From Candidatus Acidiferrales bacterium (GTDB taxonomy: Bacteria > Acidobacteriota > Terriglobia > Acidiferrales > UBA7541): a DNA stretch of 7,248 nt. The stretch lies in the NCBI GenBank assembly GCA_955651735.1, contig CATPAM010000092.1, positions 1-7,248 on the forward strand, in the 5' to 3' direction. Position numbers and translations under genes: made by a program. The notes below the pieces were generated by a model. It saw only the letters and a program-made list of their open reading frames with translations. It was not told the DNA's origin and made no database searches. Of this stretch, positions 1 to 4,947 are shown one piece after another (position 1 is the stretch's first letter; each line of letters starts with the position of its first letter).

Positions 1-12
1 AAGTGGATAGCT

Positions 13-50
13 GCCAGTTTGCACCAGCTGTTAGCATCCGCGCCAGTTTG
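13..50. repeat. 9-base direct repeat upstream of the ice-binding-type gene
   Basis: The sequence GCCAGTTTG occurs at 13-21 and again at 42-50, on the same strand and 29 bases apart. This is close to three helical turns, so two protein copies could bind the same DNA face. It lies 80-117 bases upstream of the DUF3494 start codon, where a regulator site could sit. A 9-base match in such a short region is mildly unlikely by chance, but no known operator is recognised. I see no convincing -35/-10 pair in 1-129. Confidence 0.25.
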
Positions 51-116
51 GGGGCTCGAAGTCGACTCGACACTGTTTGTCCTGCACTGTCAGCGACGAT
101 CAAGAGAAATCCAACC

Positions 117-122
117 AGGGAG
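117..122 (+). promoter_or_regulatory. Ribosome binding site deciding the start of the DUF3494 gene
   Basis: AGGGAG at 117-122 lies 7 bases before the ATG at 130, an ideal Shine-Dalgarno arrangement. The reading frame stays open upstream to an ATG at 19. The upstream residues are not signal-peptide-like, whereas the ATG at 130 starts a textbook lysine-plus-hydrophobic export signal. The start at 130 is therefore preferred. Confidence 0.75.
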
Positions 123-129
123 TATTGAT

Positions 130-807
130 ATGAAAAAACTGGTGTTGATTATTTACATGTTGAGTATGGGCAGTCTGGCCTGGGCGCAGTCGGCGCCGCC
201 ACTTGCTTCCGCGCAGAGCTTCGCAGTCCTGGGCGCCTCAACGGTGACCAATACGGGCCCGACTGTCATCACCGGAGATTTGGGTGTGAGCCCAGGTACA
301 GCTGTCACCGGCTTTCCTCCGGGGACCGTGACCGGAGGAACAATCCACGCGGGCGATGCCACCGCCACCGCGGCTCAGGCCGCTGCGCACACTGCATACG
401 CTAATCTAGTTGCGCAACCCTGCGGCAGCAACTTGACCGGGAAGACTCTAGGTACCAGTCCCGGCGCGGTCACTCTCTCTCCTGGCGTCTATTGTTTTAA
501 TTCTTCGGCGCAGTTGACCGGGACCCTCACGCTCAACGGCAGCGGTGTCTACGTTTTCAAGATGGGGACAACACTTACGACAACGAGCAATTCCTCTGTT
601 GTCCTGGCCAAGGGAGCGACGGCAGGAAATGTCTTCTGGCAGGTTGGCAGCTCCGCGACTCTTGGCACCAACACCGTTTTTGTGGGAAGCATTCTCGCGA
701 ACATCAGCGACACCGTCACCACTGGCGCCAGTGTCACCGGTCGAGTTTTTGCGCTGACCGGTGCTGTGACGCTGAGCGAGAACCGAATTCGTGCCGCATC
801 AAAATAA
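130..807 (+). CDS. Secreted DUF3494 (ice-binding-type) domain protein
   Basis: Predicted exported protein of 225 residues. Residues 1-20 are a Sec signal peptide (MKK, a hydrophobic core, then AWAQ), probably cleaved near residue 19 or 20. Residues about 27-221 match the DUF3494/ice-binding family as I know it: 'SFAVLGASTVTNTG' at 30-43, 'GDLGVSPG' at 49-56, an alanine-rich helix around 74-92, 'PGVYCF' at 118-123, 'VFWQVGSSATLGT' at 168-180 and 'RVFALTGAVTL' at 205-215. Family members form an irregular beta-solenoid packed against one helix. Some bind ice; others are described as adhesins or have no known ligand. The protein is rich in Thr, Ser, Gly and Ala. Cys98 and Cys122 could form a disulfide after export. 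There is no extra C-terminal anchor or sorting domain, so it is probably released or periplasmic. It converges on aspartate kinase and has no functional partner in view. Codon use is less C/G-biased than in the other genes, which would fit horizontal acquisition. The family call is strong; ice binding itself is unproven. Confidence 0.88.
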   Translation: MKKLVLIIYMLSMGSLAWAQSAPPLASAQSFAVLGASTVTNTGPTVITGDLGVSPGTAVTGFPPGTVTGGTIHAGDATATAAQAAAHTAYANLVAQPCGSNLTGKTLGTSPGAVTLSPGVYCFNSSAQLTGTLTLNGSGVYVFKMGTTLTTTSNSSVVLAKGATAGNVFWQVGSSATLGTNTVFVGSILANISDTVTTGASVTGRVFALTGAVTLSENRIRAASK

Positions 808-910
808 GCGAGCAGGCTAGCATGACCAAGTGGATGTGCGCGACGACGAGTCGACAACCGACAGCTTCCCTATCATGCGCCTGCTGACGGCTGCCGTACC
901 TCGCGCTCCT

Positions 911-953
911 GGGGCTCCGAATGTCGCGGGCTCAAATCCCGCCTTCGGCCCCA
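911..953 (+). other. tRNA 3'-half-like fragment / imperfect hairpin in the convergent gap
   Basis: Positions 926-942 form a tRNA T-arm: stem GCGGG (926-930), 7-base loop CTCAAAT (931-937), stem CCCGC (938-942). It is followed by a 7-base acceptor-like strand CTTCGGC (943-949), one base, and CCA at 951-953. Just upstream, C-T-GGG-G-C at 909-915 could be an anticodon loop with U33 and a GGG (proline) anticodon, with a 5-base variable loop at 921-925. The required 5' partners are absent: no GCCGAAG acceptor strand, no D-arm, and 904-908 does not pair with 916-920. The T-loop also starts with C instead of the near-invariant T. An intact tRNA is therefore excluded. The same bases can fold differently: GGGG (911-914) with CCCC (949-952), CCGAA (917-921) with TTCGG (944-948), enclosing the 5-bp inner stem. 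It may be a tRNA remnant or attachment site, or a hairpin between two converging genes. No T-run follows on either strand. Confidence 0.4.
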
Positions 954-965
954 ACCTCAATCCAG

Positions 966-2378
966 TCAGGCATCCAGGGCGAATTCTCGGTGCGCGGTGA
1001 GCAGCGCTTGTTTCATGGCGCTGTCTTCCACAACAAACGAAATATTCGTCTCCGAGGAGCCCTGGGCGATGGCGATGATGTTGACGTTGTCGCGGCCTAG
1101 CGCGGCGAAGGTGCGCCCGGCGATCCCGCGCGTGCCGCGCATATTTTCTCCGACCACGGCCACGATGGCGATTTTGGGGTCGATGGTGATGTGGTCCACG
1201 ACCTCGTGCGAAAGGTCGCTCGCAAACTCGCGGCGCAGCGCTTCCACCGTGCGCTGCGCATCGGCGGTGGCCACGATGAAACAGATGTCGTTCTGCGACG
1301 AAGACTGCGAGATCAGCAGTACGTTCGCGCGCAGCTCCGCGGTAGTGGAAAAGGTGCGCCCGACCACGTCCGGCACACCCACAATCCCCGGCCCGCCCAC
1401 GCTGATCAGCGCGACATCGCGGATCGCGGTCAGCGCCTTCACGCCGCCACCGATGCTGCGGCCCTGCTGCGAAATTCTTGTGCCCGGCCGCGCCGGCGCG
1501 AAGCTGTTGCGAATCCAAACCGGAATGCCCGCGGGCATCACCGCACGCAGCGTCTTCGGATGCAGCACCTTGGCCCCAAAGTAGGCCAGCTCCGCGGCCT
1601 CGCGGTAAGAAATTTCCGGAATGGTGCGCGCATCGGGCACCAGGCGCGGGTCCGCGGTCAGCACACCATCGACGTCGGTCCAGATGATGACCTCGTCGAC
1701 GCCCAGCGCCGCTCCCAGAATCGTCGCCGAATAGTCGGAACCCCCGCGCCCCAGTGTGGTCAGTACGCCGTCGGGCGTGGCGCCGATGAAGCCGGTCACC
1801 ACGGGAATGCAGGATTCGTTGAGCAGCGGCCTCAGCGCAGCTTCGCAGCGCGTCCGCGTAAGGTCCATGCGCGGCTCGGCGCCGCCGTGAAACGTGTCCG
1901 TCACGATTAATTCCGTCGCGGCGATGGCGCGACTCTTGACGCCCAGCTCCACAAGCGCGCTGGCGAAAATCGGCGCACACAAGCGCTCGCCGAGGCTCGA
2001 AATGGCGTCCAGCGCGCGAGGCGTAAGCTCGCGAAGCAGCGCCGTACCGTCCAAGAGCCGCTGCCCCTCGGCGAAAATTTCATTCAGCGTGCCGGTGACG
2101 CCCGTGCGCCGCGTTTCGTCCGAGACGAGCGCGGCCAGCGCAGCAGAGTGCTGCTGACGCAGCCCGGCAATCACCGCCGAACCTGCTTCGCGATCGCCAC
2201 TCCCCGCGCGATTCGCCGCCTCCACCAGTCGGTTGGTAACGCCGCTCATCGCGGAAACCACCGCCGCCACCGCGTTCTCGCGCGCCGCTCGCGCCACGAT
2301 CTGCGCCGCGCGCGCGATGCAAAACCCATCGCCGACCGACGTGCCGCCAAATTTCATTATCTGCACTTTTGATTTCAT
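966..2378 (-). CDS. lysC: Aspartate kinase, monofunctional with two ACT domains
   Basis: Phosphorylates L-aspartate with ATP to aspartyl-4-phosphate, the first step toward lysine, threonine, methionine and diaminopimelate; cytoplasmic. Length is 470 residues. The amino-acid kinase domain (about 6-285) carries 'KFGGTSVGDG' at 9-18, 'SAMSGVTNRL' at 42-51, 'SLGER' at 128-132, 'RGGSDYSA' at 211-218, 'WTDVDGVLTADPR' at 233-245 and 'FGAKVLHPKTL' at 267-277. Two ACT domains follow, about 322-385 and 403-465, with 'SQSSSQNDICF' and 'IAIAQGSSETNISFVV'. Such domains normally bind the end-product amino acid for feedback inhibition. The ACT region resembles the kinase half of ThrA, but the protein stops without a homoserine dehydrogenase domain. 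Which of lysine or threonine inhibits it cannot be read from the sequence. The chosen start gives the usual short lead to KFGGTSV, although its ribosome binding site is weak; an ATG at 2408 in frame is an alternative. The frame runs open to 3338 across the HAD gene, a high-GC artefact. The symbol lysC is conventional; ask would be equally valid. Confidence 0.93.
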   Translation of the reverse strand: MKSKVQIMKFGGTSVGDGFCIARAAQIVARAARENAVAAVVSAMSGVTNRLVEAANRAGSGDREAGSAVIAGLRQQHSAALAALVSDETRRTGVTGTLNEIFAEGQRLLDGTALLRELTPRALDAISSLGERLCAPIFASALVELGVKSRAIAATELIVTDTFHGGAEPRMDLTRTRCEAALRPLLNESCIPVVTGFIGATPDGVLTTLGRGGSDYSATILGAALGVDEVIIWTDVDGVLTADPRLVPDARTIPEISYREAAELAYFGAKVLHPKTLRAVMPAGIPVWIRNSFAPARPGTRISQQGRSIGGGVKALTAIRDVALISVGGPGIVGVPDVVGRTFSTTAELRANVLLISQSSSQNDICFIVATADAQRTVEALRREFASDLSHEVVDHITIDPKIAIVAVVGENMRGTRGIAGRTFAALGRDNVNIIAIAQGSSETNISFVVEDSAMKQALLTAHREFALDA

Positions 2379-2422
2379 TTTTACCCGAGTCCCGCAGGGC
2401 CCGGCCATCACCTGTTCAGCAG

Positions 2423-2435
2423 AATACCAAGTATT
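2423..2435. repeat. Small inverted repeat in the aspartate kinase / HAD divergent spacer
   Basis: AATAC (2423-2427) and GTATT (2431-2435) form a 5-bp inverted repeat around CAA, in the 57-base spacer between two divergent start codons. It is the only AT-rich patch there, so promoter elements or an operator for one or both genes could overlap it. I cannot assign a -35/-10 pair with confidence. An arm of five bases is short enough to occur by chance. Confidence 0.2.
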
Positions 2436-3113
2436 ATGGAGCTCATGAAAATTGTGTGCCGTGGCATGCTCTTTGATCTCGACGGCGTACTCGTCGATTC
2501 CACCCCCGCCGTCGCGCGCGTCTGGACCAAATGGGCTACGAAGCACGGTTTCGTCCCCGACGAAGTCATCCGCCAAGCCCATGGCCGCCCCAGCATCGCC
2601 ACCATTCGCGATCTGCTTCCGCACGCCGATCACGACGCGGAAAATCGCGAAGTCGAGCGCGGCGAAATCGAAGACGTCGAAGGCGTGATTCCCCTCCCCG
2701 GCGCTCTCGAACTCCTGCAAGAGGTTCCGCAAGATCGCTGGGCTATCGCCACGTCCTGTTCGCGCCGGCTCGCCGAAATGCGCATTCGCGCCGCGGGCCT
2801 CCCGCTCCCAAAACACCTGATCACGTCCAATGACGTGCAACGGGGCAAGCCCGATCCCGAGCCCTACATCAAAGCCGCAAAAATTCTCGGCCTGGCCCCC
2901 GCGGGCTGCGTCGTCGCCGAAGACGCCCCTGCCGGCATCCGCTCCGGCAAAGCCGCGGGCGCACGTGTCCTCGCGCTGCGCACCACCGCGCCCGACACCG
3001 AGCTGCTCGAGTCCGGCGCCGACTGGATAGCCAACGATCTCGCCTCCCTCCGCCTCGGCTCGACAAACGGCGACGGCTCGCTCGACCTCCTTTTCATCGA
3101 TCCGACGCTTTGA
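2436..3113 (+). CDS. HAD-superfamily (subfamily IA) phosphatase
   Basis: Predicted cytoplasmic phosphatase of 225 residues acting through a phospho-aspartate intermediate. All four HAD motifs are present: motif I 'FDLDGVLVD' at 13-21 with nucleophile Asp14 and acid/base Asp16; motif II 'ATSCS' at 105-109 with Thr106 or Ser107; motif III Lys138 in 'RGKPDPEPY'; motif IV 'AEDAPAGIRSG' at 161-171 with Glu162-Asp163 for magnesium. A small helical cap lies between motifs I and II (about 22-90), including 'HGRPSIATIRDLLP'. The pattern resembles bacterial sugar-phosphate and glycerol-3-phosphate phosphatases, but the substrate cannot be fixed from sequence. The gene diverges from aspartate kinase across 57 bases. 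The start is uncertain: ATG at 2436 has no clear ribosome binding site, whereas ATG at 2445 (residue 4) follows GGAG at 2438-2441 by only 3 bases. Either keeps motif I intact. The stop codon overlaps the -35 of the next gene's promoter. Confidence 0.88.
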   Translation: MELMKIVCRGMLFDLDGVLVDSTPAVARVWTKWATKHGFVPDEVIRQAHGRPSIATIRDLLPHADHDAENREVERGEIEDVEGVIPLPGALELLQEVPQDRWAIATSCSRRLAEMRIRAAGLPLPKHLITSNDVQRGKPDPEPYIKAAKILGLAPAGCVVAEDAPAGIRSGKAAGARVLALRTTAPDTELLESGADWIANDLASLRLGSTNGDGSLDLLFIDPTL

Positions 3114-3139
3114 CTTGCCTTTCCCCCGATGTATAGAAT
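3110..3139 (+). promoter_or_regulatory. Sigma70-type promoter of the S10 peptidase gene
   Basis: TTGACT at 3110-3115 is a near-consensus -35. TATAGA at 3132-3137 (16-base spacer) or TAGAAT at 3134-3139 (18-base spacer) serves as the -10. The expected transcript start near 3145 leaves a leader of about 40 bases to the ATG at 3183. The -35 overlaps the TGA stop (3111-3113) of the HAD gene, so two functions are packed into the same bases. This is the clearest promoter in the window and implies that the peptidase is transcribed on its own. Confidence 0.65.
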
Positions 3140-3169
3140 CATCAGCCCAAATCGTAATTTCGCTTTTCT

Positions 3170-3173
3170 GGAG
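3170..3173 (+). promoter_or_regulatory. Ribosome binding site deciding the S10 peptidase start
   Basis: GGAG at 3170-3173 lies 9 bases before the ATG at 3183. The frame is open from an upstream ATG at 3129, but that codon overlaps the promoter -10 region and precedes the likely transcript start. It would also put 18 non-signal residues ahead of the export signal. The start at 3183 is preferred. Confidence 0.65.
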
Positions 3174-3182
3174 CATCGACAA

Positions 3183-4739
3183 ATGATGAATCGCCTGCAC
3201 CTCAGCGCGTTCGCGCTCGCTTCCCTGCTCGCCCTGCCAATCTGCGCCCAGGAAAAGGAAACGAAAGCCGCCGAGAAAGAAAAGCCCGCCGAGCCGACAC
3301 CGCCGCCACCAAAAGAAGAATCCTCCGTCACCGAGCACTCCATCAAGATCGGTGGCCAGACCATCCCCTACAAGGCCATCGCCGGAACGATCCTGCTAAA
3401 GAATGAAAAAGACGAGCCGCAAGCCCTGATCTATTCGACCTCCTACATCCGCACCGATACGAAAGATGTCTCGCAGCGCCCCATCTCCTTCATCTATAAC
3501 GGCGGCCCCGGCTCCGCTTCCGTGTGGCTGCACATGGGCGCCTTCGGACCGCGCCGCGTGCTTACCCCCGACGCCGAATCCACTCCACCCGCACCGTACA
3601 AACTTGCCGACAACGCAGGCACGCTGCTCGACAAATCCGACATGGTATTCCTCGACCCCGTCGGCACCGGCTTCAGCCACGCGGTCGGAAAAGCACAGGA
3701 CAAGGATTTTTGGGGCGTCGATCAGGACGTAAAATCCCTCGCGCAGTTCATCACCATGTACGTCAGCCGGAACGGCCGCTGGAACTCCCCCAAATTCCTC
3801 ATCGGCGAAAGCTATGGCACCTTCCGCTCCGCCGCTCTCGGCAACTACCTGCAAGAGCATGACGGCATGGACTTCAACGGCATCGTCCTGATCTCCAATG
3901 TCCTCGACCTCGGCACGATTTCTTTCCATCCGGGCTCGGACCTGCCCTACATCTTCTATCTCCCCAGCTACGCCGCCACCGCCTGGTATCACAAAGTTCT
4001 GAAAGATCGCCCCGAAAACCTGAACGCCTTTATTGAGGAAGCGCGCAAGTTCGCCGAATCCGAATACGCTTCCGCCTTGATGAAGGGTTCGCAATTGACC
4101 GCAGCGGAAAAGGCGGACATGGCGAAAAAGCTGTCCCGCTACACCGGCTTAACCGAAGACTACCTGATCAAAGCCAACCTGCGCGTCACCCTCGGTCAAT
4201 TCATGGAAGAATTGCAACGCCATCGCGGGCTCACCACCGGCCGCTTGGATTCCCGCTACTCCGGCTTGACGTACGATCTCCTGAGCGAATTCGCTGAGTC
4301 CGACCCGCAAAGCGCGGCTGTCACCGGTGCCTTTACCGCAGCTTTTAACAGTTACGTTCGCGAGGACCTGAAATTCGGCCAGGACAAGACCTACCACGCC
4401 ATCAGCGAAGGCGTCGGCAGTAACTGGGACTGGAAGCACCAAACTGGACGCGGCCGCGGCTTCTTCCCCGGCTCTCCCAACGTTGAAGGTGACTTGGTGC
4501 AGGCGCTGCTCGCCAATCCGCACCTGCAGGTCGAGGTCGAAAACGGTTACTATGACATGGCCACGCCGTTTTTCGCCACCGAATACACCATGGAGCACCT
4601 TGGCTTGCCGGAGCGGCTACAGAAGAACATTCGCCTCAAGTATTACGACGCCGGCCACATGATGTATCTCCGCGACGAAGACTTGACCAAGCTCAAATCC
4701 AACATCGTCGCCTTTATCGATTCCGCCTCCAAACCGTAG
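3183..4739 (+). CDS. Secreted peptidase S10 family protein (serine carboxypeptidase-like)
   Basis: Predicted exported serine carboxypeptidase of 518 residues, removing C-terminal residues from peptides; family members typically work at acidic pH. Residues 1 to about 22 are a signal peptide (MMNR, hydrophobic core, ICAQ). The cysteine near the cleavage site does not sit in a lipoprotein box because the preceding residue is isoleucine. Next comes a Lys/Glu/Pro-rich linker to about residue 50. The alpha/beta-hydrolase core contains 'NGGPGS' at 106-111, which forms the oxyanion and substrate pocket in this family, and 'FLDPVGTGFS'. Catalytic Ser210 is in 'GESYG', Asp458 in 'GYYDMATP' and His492 in 'YYDAGHMMY'. 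The triad is complete and in S10 order. It has its own promoter and a hairpin after its stop, so it is probably a single-gene unit for extracellular or periplasmic peptide scavenging. The physiological substrate is unknown. Confidence 0.93.
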   Translation: MMNRLHLSAFALASLLALPICAQEKETKAAEKEKPAEPTPPPPKEESSVTEHSIKIGGQTIPYKAIAGTILLKNEKDEPQALIYSTSYIRTDTKDVSQRPISFIYNGGPGSASVWLHMGAFGPRRVLTPDAESTPPAPYKLADNAGTLLDKSDMVFLDPVGTGFSHAVGKAQDKDFWGVDQDVKSLAQFITMYVSRNGRWNSPKFLIGESYGTFRSAALGNYLQEHDGMDFNGIVLISNVLDLGTISFHPGSDLPYIFYLPSYAATAWYHKVLKDRPENLNAFIEEARKFAESEYASALMKGSQLTAAEKADMAKKLSRYTGLTEDYLIKANLRVTLGQFMEELQRHRGLTTGRLDSRYSGLTYDLLSEFAESDPQSAAVTGAFTAAFNSYVREDLKFGQDKTYHAISEGVGSNWDWKHQTGRGRGFFPGSPNVEGDLVQALLANPHLQVEVENGYYDMATPFFATEYTMEHLGLPERLQKNIRLKYYDAGHMMYLRDEDLTKLKSNIVAFIDSASKP

Positions 4740-4741
4740 TG

Positions 4742-4763
4742 GCACAGCCATTTCCGGCTGTGC
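4742..4763 (+). terminator. Perfect 8-bp hairpin after the S10 peptidase gene
   Basis: GCACAGCC (4742-4749) pairs exactly with GGCTGTGC (4756-4763) around the 6-base loop ATTTCC, starting 3 bases past the TAG stop. The position suits a transcription terminator or a 3' stabilising hairpin. Only a weak TTT follows several bases later, so it is not a classic intrinsic terminator. It could equally be one copy of a dispersed palindromic repeat. The rest of 4764-4947 shows no gene, only the likely ribosome binding site of the next gene near 4932. Confidence 0.5.
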
Positions 4764-4947
4764 GCGTTTGCCGCTGTAGGCGCGCCATCTACGTCCGAAC
4801 CGCTCTTTATCTTCTCGTAACCACTCGTCTCACCGATCTCCACTCCACCCGACAATTCCCCTAAACTAACTCTGGCATCGGGCAGTCCACCGACCCCCTT
4901 CAGGCGGCGTACCCGCCGTCATTTGACGCACAAGGACCCCTAAGACC

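Noticed and set aside
1..835. Direct repeat AAGTGGAT at 1-8 and 828-835 flanking the DUF3494 gene
   Set aside because: It looks like element ends, but eight bases can match by chance over this span and no inverted ends or transposase accompany them.
887..897. ACGGC-T-GCCGT palindrome next to the tRNA-like fragment
   Set aside because: A one-base loop cannot form a stable RNA hairpin as drawn, and short GC palindromes are common in this composition.
862..953. Complete tRNA gene ending at the CCA of 951-953
   Set aside because: The 5' acceptor strand, D-arm and 5' anticodon stem are missing. The only GCCG nearby (893-896) leaves too few bases and pairs only partly.
817..1980. 387-residue open frame on the minus strand over the aspartate kinase gene
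   Set aside because: It is an out-of-frame, Arg/Gly/His/Ala-rich shadow of the kinase. Its tail 'AGFEPATFGAPG' is the reverse-strand translation of the tRNA-like fragment, not a protein motif.
2379..3338. Open frame extending aspartate kinase upstream to about 790 residues
   Set aside because: It runs antisense through the HAD gene and into the peptidase gene. The kinase begins naturally at residue 321 of this frame, and the extension has no recognisable domain; it is the expected mirror frame of GC-rich coding DNA.
3396..4094. 232-residue minus-strand open frame within the peptidase gene
   Set aside because: It is a shadow of the S10 gene, whose sense-strand motifs are unambiguous; no domain is visible in the antisense product.
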